Assembly (NCBI GenBank): GCA_947561585.1 | Contig: CANNZV010000932.1 | Location: 186,001 to 250,000, forward strand | Length of the DNA stretch: 64,000 bases | From: Caprella mutica | Taxonomy: Eukaryota; Arthropoda; Malacostraca; Amphipoda; Caprellidae | Direction of reading: 5' to 3' | Shown: positions 24,240 through 36,712 of the stretch, one piece after another | Layout: each line of letters opens with the position of its first letter | How positions within the stretch are numbered: position 1 is the first letter of the stretch | Notes under the pieces: generated by a model | What the model saw: only the letters and a program-made list of their open reading frames with translations | Told to the model about the DNA's origin: nothing | The model's database searches: none | Made by a program: the position numbers and the translations under genes

Positions 24240-26149
24240 CTGCGTTTTAGCATAGTTTTTTAAGACTATATTCAGGAGCATAAATTCCATGTTATAAAAA
24301 GGTGTACCTTGAATTGTTCCCATTTAATATGTATTTTAAATTTTCCACCTCTTCCATCACCAAAAAAACAATTATCGGTGTATTAACAATCGATTTTATT
24401 ATCATAAATAAAGATGATAAAGAGTTAAATAAATAAATAATCATTCATAATTTGGCAATAAAAAACGAAGAGCAATAAATTGGATCATTGAATATTTGTA
24501 AATATGCACAGTCCGCATGCACGTATGCTGCAATTACTGTGTATACATTTATAACTGATAAATAAAGACTTCATATGAACAAAAGATCTCTCACTGCTAT
24601 CAAAAATGAACTTTGCATGATTTTATCAAGCAAAAAAAAAAAAGCAATTTACATGAATTTTTATGGCTGGCAAATAGTCATTGATCGTTTTTTTATGAAG
24701 AAGCTAAATTATTCGTCATTGATTGAAGCTAGATTATTCGTCAGTAAAATATTAATAGATTAAAGTTTCACTGAAGTATAACTCACTGAAAGAAAGTTAA
24801 TTGCCGTTAGATTTAATTCAAAGTATTTGAAATGATATTTGATTATAGAATAATATTGTATTTTCTAAGTATACTTAGAGTTATAGAAAGTAACCACAAT
24901 TTAGAAATGTAAAGACTAACCCAATATCCTTTTTATTCACTCCTTTCCTATGCAAATCCCCTTTCTTTGGTCTCTGTGCCAATAACGTAAGACTTCATCT
25001 GCATTGAATTGAGGCTAAAGTTGCGCTTATTCGACCGCAAAAGAATCCCCACCTCACGCAGAAGGGTTCACCGTAATGCTGTGCAGCGTAACGAAACTAT
25101 TGACAAATTGTGCCTTTATTCGGTGTGTTACTTTTACGAATGCTATCATTACAGAGGTCTTGTGAGCTCTCAAATTCCATGACAAAACCAACCTGCTTAG
25201 CAATTCAGATTCCTCTCATCAATAAAAATCACACCGAGGCACTAATGGCGCTATAATTAAGAGGTGTGGGACATTAAGAAAAGTCACTCTCGTGTTACTA
25301 GGCATCCTGAAATAGTTTCTGGAATCAAACAAATTTGCGTATTTGAAATGTTATGATCTCAGTGAAATAATCTGTTAAATTTTTTCCAAATGGGAAAGTT
25401 TCCTGGTTATTTCATTTCATGGAAAAAGTTTTCCTCGTTCTTCATTCAAGATCCATTACAATCATAACATTAATTGTACTTAAAAAAAGCAAAAACTATA
25501 CTGTATTCAATGAATTTTAGATTTGAATAGTCATATTTAAGTCACTATGTTGAGAAATGGAAAAATTCTCCATATGAACTAATCAGCAAAAATCTTCTGT
25601 TATTGAATACCTATTTAAGTTACAGTAGTATTGTACTAGTGTCTAGAATTCTATGAATCCATATATAATAATTTGTTTGAGATGAAGTAAGATTCCAAAT
25701 TATCACAAATCGTTTTGTGTTCAACTATACTAAATTATAATTTAGGAGTATATTATTATTCTTATGGTAATAGGATTCTCTGGTTAAAAGCTCATTGAAG
25801 ACACAACTTTGGTGATAAAAATGTTGGCATTGCGCTACTGGGACTCGTGAATGAGAAACAAAAACTAAAAATGCTAATTAACGAAATGAAGAAGACTGAG
25901 CCGTTTTCATTAGGTAGGCTGTGTTTTTGGAGAGAAAATGGCACTCGACAGACAGCTTGTGTACCTACTTACAAATTAAGATCAACAGTCTTATTGTTTT
26001 GGTAGCGGCAGACCGTGTGTGCCTTGCGGTGGCAAATTAATTCCTAACTCACTAATCATATCGCACAGGAATTAAGTCAATAGACATTTTTGAAATAAAA
26101 ATGTGTGTGTACGTGATACTTCTATTGGCTACTTTTAACATTCTAAATA
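24240..26149. other. no gene recognised; one GC-richer patch
   Basis: The patch at 24960-25320 is less AT-rich. It contains a 27-codon open minus-strand stretch (HYGEPFCVRWGFFCGR...) after CTGCACAG, too short to call. The rest is AT-rich. Confidence 0.35.
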
Positions 26150-26397
26150 CAGTGAAACCCCTGAGTTATGTAGTTTTGGTTACTCCATAACTCAGGGACA
26201 CTGATCGTTTTCTATGATTAAAATCTTAGAGAAAACTGTAGTCTCTGAGGGATAACTATAGGACGAGATTCATCACGCATATCGTTTTCTATAAATTAAA
26301 CATAGAAAATACTTCATAACTCAGGTCCTTCATTGCTCGGGTGCTTCTTAACGAAAAACTTCATAACTCGAGTGCTTCATAACTCTGGAGTTTTCTG
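26150..26397. mobile_element. pogo/Tigger-like non-autonomous element, TA duplication
   Basis: The left end is CAGTGAAACCCCTGAGTTAT. The right end is CATAACTCTGGAGTTTTCTG, the imperfect reverse complement. TA flanks both sides (26148-26149 and 26398-26399). CATAACTC motifs recur inside. At 248 bp it has no coding capacity. Confidence 0.85.
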
Positions 26398-26647
26398 TAA
26401 TTGGTAAATATCATTTGGAAGCTATCCTATCTATATGAGGATCTCTTTGAAACTTCTACTACTGAGGTAACTACACTAACTAAATAAGTAGATTTAATAA
26501 TGTTGTAGAAACAGGGGATCAATTACCAGATTCATGCAATTTAGAATTTGTTAAACTCTTGTGAAACCTTTTTTTTTAATATACTTAAAAGTGACATCCT
26601 TTACACTCTTCACTTCGATTTTTGTTCATAAAAAAATTAGAAATTAA

Positions 26648-26900
26648 AGTTTAGAAAATATCTTGCATCTAAATTAGGCTATTCAATTTTAATTTACTAT
26701 GGCACCATATAAATATCATCAATATTGTACATGTATAAGCATGTATCAATTTTTCATGATATATGGATTTTTTTTCTCAATATAGTTTTATCCCTGCTGG
26801 GTGAAATCTTTGGTGACTCTGAATTGCATATTGTTGATGTGAACAGCTCAGAAATTCAAAACTTAATAGCCTAATTTAAATGCAAGATATTTTCTAAACT
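26648..26900. mobile_element. 253-bp inverted-repeat element
   Basis: Arms at 26648-26683 and 26865-26900 (AGTTTAGAAAATATCTTGCA onward) are complementary over 36 bp with one mismatch. Weaker symmetry extends outward through an AAATTAG/CTAATT stretch. No target duplication was identified. Confidence 0.7.
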
Positions 26901-27095
26901 CTAATTGTGAATTTTTAATTCGATTTACAATTTGTAGATTGTTGTGTTAGATATAAGACTGCTCTATCAGATACCAAAATTTTTGTACCATATTATATCA
27001 CTAGCATAAAATAATAATACTTTCTTACATATATAGCCTCAAGGCACTAAGCAATTAGTATAAATTTATAATTCCAAAGGAATAGAGTCTACTGG

Positions 27096-27232
27096 CAATA
27101 CTGTCTACTGGTCAATGGTCAGTCAGTCTACTGGTCAATGGTCAGTCAGTCTACTGGTCAATAGTCAGTCAGTCTACTGGTCAATAGTCAGTCAGTCTAC
27201 TGGTCAATAGTCAGTCAGTCTACTGGTCAATG
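27096..27232. repeat. 23-bp minisatellite, 6 copies
   Basis: The unit is TCTACTGGTCAATGGTCAGT then CAG. The copies are nearly identical, differing in GGTCAG or AGTCAG. It carries the short direct repeat CAGTCAGT. Confidence 0.93.
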
Positions 27233-28409
27233 GTCCTCTTCATCAGGATAAATATTTACAAAATCCACAAAGAAAATAGAGGTAAGGCGAGTGAGAGAGA
27301 GCTTATCTAAGCAAAAAGATATGACCATATTGTGCTGTCTTTATTTATCTATTTTATGTGCGGAAGACCTTAAACCAACACTCCTCTTTCATCCATCAGC
27401 ATATTGCGTAAAGAACACTCAACTTTATTGATTAGCGATCTTCGCAAAATCTCTATCAATATCACAGCAAAATTGTTTTTTTAACATAATTTTTCTAGTC
27501 TAGTATGTTGAGTTTCAGCGTACTAAATGAAAATTTCACGTCCTGCCACAACCATAAAATTTCTATGGACTGTTGGAAAATTATACCAAAATAACTTCAA
27601 TATACTATTCGCCACAAAAAGCCTCAAATATAATGATATGAATGACCAAATAAGTAGCTATGCATAATATGCAAATTTATCAATAGTAGTAATAAATAGG
27701 TTTGTGACCACACCCTGTGGACATCAATAGTGATTACTGGCATCATTTGGGAGTATTATAAGGTGCCGGATATAGCCTACAGAACACTGGGCCAGGTAGG
27801 AAAACTTTGGGTACTGCTTGAAATACATTGACTATATTTGCAGTGTGATACACATCATTTACCATGTTGAAATATCTAAATATAAACTCAACTTTTTCAA
27901 TTTCATAATGAGGATTATTATTTCTCAATTGTAATAATACGCAAGTGATAGAATTATATATCAAGGCTATATGTAATAAATTTCTTTATCTTCATCCTCT
28001 CTCATTATTTAGATTTGAATCATTTATGCAAGCTAGACTGGCAATTAAAAGTTAGCGGAGAGAATGATGTTTATCCAGTCTCAGCAGTAGGAATTGACTT
28101 AGCAATTGTTTGGAATTAACTTCCACTTTATTCTGTGTTTGATTACCTTTATTGACTTGTACTCTGATCTCTTTTAATTGCGACTCTTTTGTTTACATTT
28201 CATTCGCTGAATAGACTAATTTACTGGAACTTGTCATCAGTGTTCTGTTACGATTATACATTAGAATGCTAATAATTATTTTTAAGTACCTCATAATGTC
28301 TGTACCTGAAGTGATTTTTCTTTAGACACTAAAATCTCTTAAGACTAGTTAATTACTAACCTAGAGGCAAGTTACGTGAACCAGTTCTCACTAAAACTCT
28401 TATGAAGTC
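27233..28409. other. AT-rich sequence, nothing recognised
   Basis: No array, inverted repeat or convincing frame. A 73-codon minus-strand frame at 27743-27964 has no start or splice support. Confidence 0.4.
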
Positions 28410-28945
28410 TTAACCCTAATGAGTTTGACTATCAGAATGAACGGGAAGGTTTGACTGTGTGTTAAAAAACACATGTTTTATTTATAAACCTATGGTACTA
28501 TATTCTTTACAAGTTGTTAGTATACAATATACAAAACTAATGTGTACCAAATTTCAAGTAAAAATATTGAACATATAAGGAAAAATAAATACATAGGTAT
28601 ATAAGAAATGGGCAACGGAGAGAGCACAGCTGTGATTGGTTGAAGTTTGACCAAATCACAGCTCGCACATGTGTGTGTACTCCATGAAAACGTGGATAGA
28701 TGTATGCTTATAGGCCAACTAAACTGTATTTCTACGTTGCCTCCCGTCACCACATTACAATTAATTTCTTACTTATTTACGCCGATACATAAATATTGTT
28801 TAACTTTTATAACAAATATATATTTGGTATTTATGTAAAAACAAAGTCAAGAAAGGACAGTAAATTTAAAGGAATGACATGAAAGATATAAAGTAATTCA
28901 AAAAGGATGTGCCTAGAAAACACACGTCAAACTCATTAGGGTTAA
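28410..28945. other. segment bounded by 20-bp perfect inverted repeats
   Basis: TTAACCCTAATGAGTTTGAC at 28410-28429 is the exact reverse complement of 28926-28945. Inside is a small hairpin at about 28629-28662 (AGCTGTGATTGGT against ACCAAATCACAGCT). The 536-bp spacing would suit a short DNA element, but no target duplication is obvious. Confidence 0.5.
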
Positions 28946-30516
28946 CGAATTGAATATTTCATATTTTTTCATAAAAACCTTCATATGATATTTACACATC
29001 CATTGGTATAAATAAAAGATTGATGACCAATATAAAATAACAAGCAAATAAATTTTTCTTAGGTATATATTGACGGCGGTAGCCATTCGGTACGAAGCGA
29101 GGTGTGCGCAATTTTGGCACACTCATGCATCTCATTTGACATTCGCCTAATTTTTTCGATAAATGTTCATAATATGAGTATATTACCATTTATCACCTTC
29201 GATTTGTCTAATCAGGTGTAATTGTGTAGTGAGGTATAAATAGTCATGGAAGACAACATCCAAATCGGCGTAAAATTAAATATATTGATATATTTCATTC
29301 AGAGCTGATTCGTGCACACCAGCATCGTATTATATGAAGGATAACATAATCATCACACGAAATTAGGTTTCATCTACTGAGGTATACCTATATTAATTTA
29401 CCAAACACAGAGAGACGTAATTGAATTCAAAAATGTTTCTGAAGGGTCTACCCAACATTTTGAGGGTTTTCTTTAAGCATATCGGATAAAAGATCTATCT
29501 ACCATTATGACCTTTACTCACGCTTACTAAAGCTCTAGTTTTCTCGAGTTGAGACTCTAGTGATGACTCAAATTACCAATGTAGGATATATTCCTTCCCC
29601 TACTTATCCTTCAATTCAACTGACATTATAGCGTTCTTCCTCATGAAGCTCGACAGATAACAGCTTTCACTGGACAATAATTGTCTCAAGTGTTTTTCTG
29701 AGCCTTATGTTTATATCTAATTTATGACACATCATTGTTTCTATTTACACAATTTATTATTGACAATTGCACACCAGTGAAGATTCATGAGTAGTGTTTT
29801 GCTTCAGTTCTCTACCCATATAGCATATTGATTGACCAAATTACATGGATGGTTATAAGCAGAACGACCATGAGTTTGAGAGTCGCATGAAATGAAATAA
29901 TGTGTTAAATATCTATAATGGTGGAATTATTAATAGTGTCATTAAGATTCAATCGTACTATCTTTTCTGGTGTAAATGTATGTATAATATGTTAATGCAA
30001 TTTGATATTTAAAAAGGGAGAATTACTGTGATGTAATCAAGTTAGAATAGCAAATAATTTTCTATGTTCCGACCACAATTTTATCTCAGTAAAGGAATGA
30101 CAAAATCTCGATTACATTGATTATTAATTAGGACAAAGACTAATGCAAATTATCAAAGGAACTGAAACTTATATGACGATTGACGAATAATCTTCGTAAC
30201 AAGATTTTCAGAACCATCTTTGTGAAGAAATGGCTTTCTTCAAAATAGTTCATAAAACGAAAAATATTTTATGTTGCTTGAAAGAGATGACAAAATTTGT
30301 GATGAAAAGAATATAAGTGGCAGATAGATCTATTTTTTGTGGAGAATCAGAGTTTCAGTAATATAAATTAATAGGGAGTAAAATCTCTAATTGTTAGATG
30401 GTGTCTTTTTTTTCGAGAGGATTGTGGATGTTAAATAAGCTCTATGTCCACAATAATTAACTAAGTCCTATGATGCGCTTCACCCTACCAGCTAAATGTC
30501 CTATTTCATGTCTAAA
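28946..30516. other. AT-rich sequence, nothing recognised
   Basis: No repeat or convincing frame was seen. Confidence 0.4.
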
Positions 30517-30713
30517 CGTTTCGCATGCAGCGTTTGTTACGATTATCGCTCAGTGATCATCGCCCATCGTTTATCGCTGAGCACTGCTTCAATGCTATTC
30601 CTATGGGACTGTTTTGCAACGAGCTGTTGTCGCTGAGAAATATTTCAATGTATTCCTACGGCTGGGTGATCATCGCTGAACGATGATCAAAACAATCGTT
30701 GCATGCAAAACGG
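30517..30713. mobile_element. short fold-back element with about 50-bp imperfect arms
   Basis: CGTTTCGCATGCAGCGTTTG through CAGTGATCATCGCCC pairs with GGGTGATCATCGCTGAACG through GTTGCATGCAAAACGG. Within it, ATCGCTGA/TCAGCGAT motifs recur. At about 200 bp it is non-coding and GC-richer than its surroundings. Confidence 0.65.
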
Positions 30714-32725
30714 AACTTAATGAAGAAATGATAGAATTACTGAATAAATAACTACAATATCAGCTGTTGTTGTAAACAGACAGAATACTTGGTTGGTAAT
30801 TATTGTCTCCTTTATAGTTTTTATGATCGAGGATGGCTTTTGAATCCAAATTACATAAACTTCAGTCAATTTGTATCAAATTACAGCTACACTTCTCTCT
30901 AATAATTGCAGGCTTGAAACAATAAGTAATTCCCGATTCATTGGCTGTTCCCCAATGTTCGATGATGAGTCAGACAGGAGGGAGGTATGCGCCATCTTTG
31001 GTCTATTCTCATTTCTGATTAGGAGAGAAAAGCTATAAAGAAGTCAGTCCCACATATTATAATGCAGGCTAAACTCATCGGATTTTGATTATAAGCAAGT
31101 TTGTATGAGTAAACAAATGTCGAAGCAAACACTGGGGCAAAATGTAAACAGGATTGCAACAGTAAACAATTTGCCTCGTAAATTTAAAGAAATGCAGCTG
31201 AACAAACTGTTTACCCGAGATACGGTAAACTGAAACTATAAACAAAACGGACTTAGATGTGGATTGTGGTCAGTGTAGGACACTGTAAAGTGTAGACAGT
31301 GTAGTCATGCAGAGAACAGTAGTCAGAGATGATACTCAGTACCACTCAGAGAAATTCTGATGCACCCATATATCGCTATATTGCATTATGAATTATGTAA
31401 TTCACTTATTATTTTATTTCAATTCTGTAATTCATATTTCAAATACTGTTATTAATATTGTAACTGCAGTCTCAATGTGATGCAAGTACGATTATGGTTG
31501 GTCTGTATGTCATTTCATATGTAATTTTATGTTGGCTAACGCAATATTATTGAGACAAGTTAGATTATGTTATTAGTTACAATAATAGTTACTGTTGGCG
31601 GATCAGCAGTGCGTAGTGTGGAATCTCAATGTCTCAATTGCATATTATTATTTACTGGGGCCATGAAGCTCTTTTTTGCTCTAGTTTTGGCGGGTGTGTA
31701 ATAAATAGGACCACCAGAATAGAAGCATACCTGGACTCGGCAGCATATCAATTAACATACGTAATATTCAATGGACTCTGGCATTATTACCGAAAACATG
31801 CAATTATCAATGATATGCCTTGGAACTTTCACCATCCATCATCTGTGAGCTGGAGAACCAGAGGACGAAAAATCTTCAGATGAGTTACTGAAGATGACTT
31901 CATATTTCTCTGTGGTTTACCCATTAATTATGTCTAAATTACTTAGCAGTTTGATTAAGAATTAATTTATCAATGACTTTAATTCATACAAGAATATACG
32001 GTATTGTTCTGAATTATCACATGTATAATATATAGTATATTGGTATCTACATATACATATATATGTATATGTTAGAGACTATATATACATGTAAATTACT
32101 ATAAAAGATGAAATATGAAATTTTCTATCAATGACATACAAAAACAGTTAGTTCTAATTTATAAACTTTTTGTAATTAGTTGAAGTTGAAGACTATCGTA
32201 CATTCCTCTGAATTTAACCGAATCCTGAAGTATAGAATTAAGAAACTGCCCTCATTAGTCTCATATATTTGTGTTATATAGCTAGATGAAATTTTAAATT
32301 AAATTTTGTGATATTTTTTTTAAACTGCAGTGTTCATGACAAGAAAATATATTTATCGAGATATTTTAATATTTATTAATATGCGTCGTGCGCTGATTTG
32401 TTGTGAACCTTCAATGTATTTTAACTTGTCATCTTTTTATGATTACTTTTGAACCGTCCAATAACTCGGAACTTGACCTATCTCACATAGTTCCATCAGA
32501 CTCTATACCTCATTCCAAACCTATCAACAGTGCGACTGTTTGCTCTCTGCTGCGATATTAGCATTATTATCCACTGTAAACCATTGCAATTCGCTTGCAA
32601 CAAGTCGAGTGTTTTTTCATGTTAATTCGAGAGATTGAGGTGACTGAGAGACAGTTACTGTAAATATTGGTCGATGTACAGAGTTTGCGGTGGAAGTCCA
32701 GGGAAGGCTTTTCTGCATAGGGGGA
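30714..32725. other. AT-rich sequence with small palindrome and element remnant
   Basis: A perfect 24-bp palindrome (ACATATACATAT and its complement) lies at 32049-32072. GAACCGTCCAATAACTCGGA at about 32451-32470 is a remnant of the GGGTAAG family terminus. An 84-codon frame at 31629-31883 is unsupported. Confidence 0.4.
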
Positions 32726-33312
32726 AGAGAATCTAGAGGGGAATGAGAATCTAGAGGGGAAAGAGAATCTAGAGGGGAAAGAGAATCTAGAGGGGAAAGA
32801 GAATTTAGAGGGGAAAGAGAATCTAGAGGGGAAAGAGAATCTAGAGGGGAAAGAGAATCTAGAGGTGAAAGAGAATCTAGAGGGGAAAGAGAATCTAGAG
32901 GGGAAAGAAGAATCTAGAGGAGAAAGAGAATCTAGAGGGGAAAGAGAATCTAGAGGGGAAAGAGAATTTAGAGGGGAAAGAGAATCTAGAGAGGAAAAAG
33001 AATTTAGAGGGGAAAGAGAATCTAGAGGGGAAAGAGAATTTAGAGGGGAAAGATAATCTAGAGGGGAAAGAGAATTTAGAGGGGAAAGAGAATCTAGAGG
33101 GGAAAGAGAATCTAGAGGGGAAAGAGAATCTAGAGGGGAAAGAGAATTTAGAGGGGAAAGTAGAATCTAGAGGAGAAAGAGAATCTAGAGGGGAAAGAGA
33201 ATCTAGAAGGGGAAAGAGAATCTAGAGGGGAAAGAGAATCTAGAGGGGAAAGTAGAATCTAGAGGGGAAAGAGAATCTAGAGGGGAAAGAGAATCTAGAG
33301 GGGAAAGAGAAT
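32726..33312. repeat. 18-bp purine-rich minisatellite, about 33 copies
   Basis: The unit is GAATCTAGAGGGGAAAGA, with common GAATTTAGAGG variants and occasional 1-2 base insertions. The plus strand is almost pure purine apart from the TCT/TTT step, a mirror-like composition that can favour triplex formation. The six-residue ESRGER frame at 32865-33056 is broken by the insertions and is not a gene. Confidence 0.95.
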
Positions 33313-33397
33313 CGAATGTTAAATAAAATAACTAATATATATGTATATACTTTTTAATCGGAGGTTAACCGTGAAGTCACTCATTTATTTGTAATTA

Positions 33398-33544
33398 CAG
33401 TAAAATTCCTGAGTTACGAAGTTCTTCGTTATGAAGTACACAAGAAACGAAGGGCATGAGTTATGAAGTATTTTCTATGTTTAAATTATAGAAAACTATC
33501 AGTGCCCCTGAGTTATGAAGTAACCAATGCTTCATAACTCACTG
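33398..33544. mobile_element. shorter pogo/Tigger-like copy, TA duplication
   Basis: It begins CAGTAAAATTCCTGAGTTAC and ends TTCATAACTCACTG, flanked by TA (33396-33397 and 33545-33546). It shares CCCCTGAGTTATGAAGTAAC with the element at 26150. The right end has lost part of the terminal repeat. Confidence 0.8.
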
Positions 33545-33669
33545 TATATAAATAATAAACACCATGAGTAAGAGTCGTTATATAATTTCAATGAATAGAA
33601 GATTATTTGATTAATATAAATATATGAATATTAAATTTAATTGAAGAAAGGAAACACTAAATGCGTACA

Positions 33670-33925
33670 CATTTCCGGTCAGATGCTCACCACTAAGCTG
33701 CAAAACAATTCGCCCCATTGAAGTCTCTGCTTGCATCTGTTTTGCACAAACAAACTCACACAGTACCGCCCACAGCTACCAATAAGGGGTCTCCACCCCC
33801 CTTCTGTAGCCCCCTTTATCTGCCCCCCGCAACACAACTAAACAACAGCCCCCGTAAGGAGTAAACAAAACAAAAATGGCGCCGAACAGCTACAACTTTG
33901 AGAAGAGACTTAATTAGTTATTGAA
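33670..33925. other. C-rich block, possible promoter or old repeat
   Basis: C runs (CCACCCCCCTTCTGTAGCCC) stand out from the AT-rich context. The section 33795-33865 is an inverted match to 5728-5795. It is followed by CAAAAATGGCGCCGAACAGC, giving a 13-codon frame (MAPNSYNFEKRLN) that ends at TAG with no donor. The string also resembles a retroelement primer-binding site. Nothing here is established. Confidence 0.35.
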
Positions 33926-34048
33926 AAGTTGCATAATAAATCAATGAATTGTATTGAGTGCAGAGAGAAATGATTTTAGCATTTTCTATGGGAATATGGT
34001 GATTACATATCACAATTCATGTCACAAACCATTCCATATGCTGAGACA

Positions 34049-36005
34049 ATTTCAACAATCGTATGTTACTCTAACTCACTACTCTTGTTTAGATTAAACT
34101 TCAACAATCGTGTGTTACTTTAACTCACTACTCTTGTTTAGATTTAACTTCAACAATCGTGTGTTACTTTAACTCACTACTCTTGTTTTGATTAAACTTC
34201 AACAATCGTGTGTTACTTTAACTCACTACTCTTGTTTTGATTAAACTTCAACAATCGTGTGTTACTTTAACTCACTACTCTTGTTTAGATTTAACTTCAA
34301 CAATCGTGTGTTACTTTGACTCACTACTCTTGTTTAGATTAAACTTCAACAATCGTGTGTTACTTTAACTCACTACTCTTGTTTAGATTAAACTTCAACA
34401 ATCGTGTGTTACTTTAACTCACTACTCTTGTTTTGATTAAACTTCAACAATCGTGTGTTACTTTAACTCACTACTCTTGTTTAGATTAAACTTCAACAAT
34501 CGTGTGTTACTTTAACTCACTACTCTTGTTTAGATTAAACTTCAACAATCGTGTGTTACTTTAACTCACTACTCTTGTTTTGATTAAACTTCAACAATCG
34601 TGTGTTACTTTAACTCACTACTCTTGTTTTGATTAAACTTCAACAATCGTGTGTTACTTTAACTCACTACTCTTGTTTAGATTAAACTTCAACAATCGTG
34701 TGTTACTTTAACTCACTACTCTTGTTTAGATTTAACTTCAACAATCGTATGTTACTTTAACTCACTACTCTTGTTTAGATTAAACTTCAACAATCGTATG
34801 TTACTTTAACTCACTACTCTTGTTTAGATTTAACTTCAACAATCGTGTGTTACTCTAACTCACTACTCTTGTTTAGATTTAACTTCAACAATCGTATGTT
34901 ACTCTAACTCACTACTCTTGTTTAGATTAAACTTCAACAATCGTATGTTACTTTAACTCACTACTCTTGTTTAGATTTAACTTCAACAATCGTATGTTAC
35001 TCTAACTCACTACTCTTGTTTAGATTTAACTTCAACAATCGTGTGTTACTTTAACTCACTACTCTTGTTTAGATTTAACTTCAACAATCGTATGTTACTT
35101 TAACTCACTACTCTTGTTTAGATTTAACTTCAACAATCGTATGTTACTTTAACTCACTACTCTTGTTTAGATTTAACTTCAACAATCGTGTGTTACTCTA
35201 ACTCACTACTCTTGTTTAGATTTAACTTCAACAATCGTATGTTACTCTAACTCACTACTCTTGTTTAGATTAAACTTCAACAATCGTATGTTACTTTAAC
35301 TCACTACTCTTGTTTAGATTTAACTTCAACAATCGTATGTTACTTTAACTCACTACTCTTGTTTAGATTAAACTTCAACAATCGTATGTTACTTTAACTC
35401 ACTACTCTTGTTTAGATTTAACTTCAACAATCGTGTGTTACTCTAACTCACTACTCTTGTTTAGATTTAACTTCAACAATCGTATGTTACTCTAACTCAC
35501 TACTCTTGTTTAGATTAAACTTCAACAATCGTATGTTACTTTAACTCACTACTCTTGTTTAGATTTAACTTCAACAATCGTATGTTACTCTAACTCACTA
35601 CTCTTGTTTAGATTTAACTTCAACAATCGTGTGTTACTTTAACTCACTACTCTTGTTTAGATTTAACTTCAACAATCGTATGTTACTTTAACTCACTACT
35701 CTTGTTTAGATTTAACTTCAACAATCGTATGTTACTTTAACTCACTACTCTTGTTTAGATTTAACTTCAACAATCGTGTGTTACTCTAACTCACTACTCT
35801 TGTTTAGATTTAACTTCAACAATCGTATGTTACTTTAACTCACTACTCTTGTTTAGATTTAACTTCAACAATCGTGTGTTACTCTAACTCACTACTCTTG
35901 TTTAGATTTAACTTCAACAATCGTGTGTTACTTTAACTCACTATTCTTGTTTAGATTAAACTTCAACAATCGTGTGTTACTTTAACTCACTACTCTTGTT
36001 TTGAT
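34049..36005. repeat. 49-bp satellite, 40 copies with 12-unit higher-order repeat
   Basis: The unit is ACTTCAACAATCGTGTGTTA, then CTTTAACTCACTACTCTTGT, then TTAGATTTA. Three variable positions (GTG/GTA, CTTT/CTCT, and the TTTAGATTTA, TTTAGATTAA or TTTTGATTAA ending) let each copy be typed. By this typing, copies 15-24 (from 34735) have exactly the same order as copies 27-36 (from 35323), an offset of 588 bp. The array ends by running directly into the dispersed repeat at 35992. Confidence 0.97.
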
Positions 36006-36190
36006 TAATTCAAAGTTTTGGGGTGTTTCTCCCTAAGAGTTTTAGTCTGTAGACAATTACTGGGAATCTCCAGGGTACAAAGTTATCCTCTCTCTCTCTC
36101 TCTCTCTCTCCCTCTCTCTCTCTCTCTGCATTGCATAAATAACTTTTATTGCAAATATTGAAACAAGGGCCACAATTCCTTAAAGAACTT
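35992..36190. repeat. dispersed repeat fused to the 49-bp satellite
   Basis: It matches 10679-10862 from ACTCTTGTTTTGATTAATTC through the CAGGGTA, (TC)n and TGCATTGCATAAATAAC segments to AAAGAACTTT. The (TC)n tract is longer here (about 36087-36128). Its first bases are the last bases of the final satellite unit. Confidence 0.87.
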
Positions 36191-36370
36191 TCCATGTGGT
36201 GTTACATTCAAGTTTTTGAGATGATGTTAAAAAACGAGAGAAGGAAGAAGAAAGAAAACGTAAATATTTTGAACAGCTCCCTCGTTGAATTTCATACAAT
36301 TTTAGTATTGGGGATTACTTTAATTAAAGAAATAAACAAATACAAAGCATGGTTATTGTAGATCTAAACC

Positions 36371-36478
36371 CAGTAATACCCAGTTCTCTCACCGCAATAC
36401 CCAGTACTCTCATCCTAATACCCAGTTCTCTCATCCCAATACCCAGTTCTCTCACCCCAATACCAAGTTTTCTCACCA
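36371..36478. repeat. 22-24 bp minisatellite, 5 copies
   Basis: The unit is AATACCCAGTTCTCTCACCC with ACTCTCATCCT and AAGTTTTCTCACC variants. Confidence 0.85.
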
Positions 36479-36712
36479 GATAGGTCCCCTGTCGATAGGT
36501 ACCCTTAATTCACCTTTTTCACAAATTATATAAATTTAAATAAACATTAATATTCTTCAACAGATCACATGAGATGGTTTCACCTTTTATACAATGAAGT
36601 GCCATGAAGAGAGATAATGTGAAGCAATCAAGTCCAGAGTACTATATATTGCAATTCTAATGTGTTTGTGTTGGACATTAGATATTCCAAGTCAATCTAG
36701 CAATAGAAGTGA

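Noticed and set aside
32865..33056. 63-codon frame with ESRGER repeats
   Set aside because: It is the 18-bp minisatellite read in one frame; insertions break it on both sides.
36010..36195. Minus-strand frame with alternating Arg and Glu
   Set aside because: It is the (TC)n microsatellite in translation.
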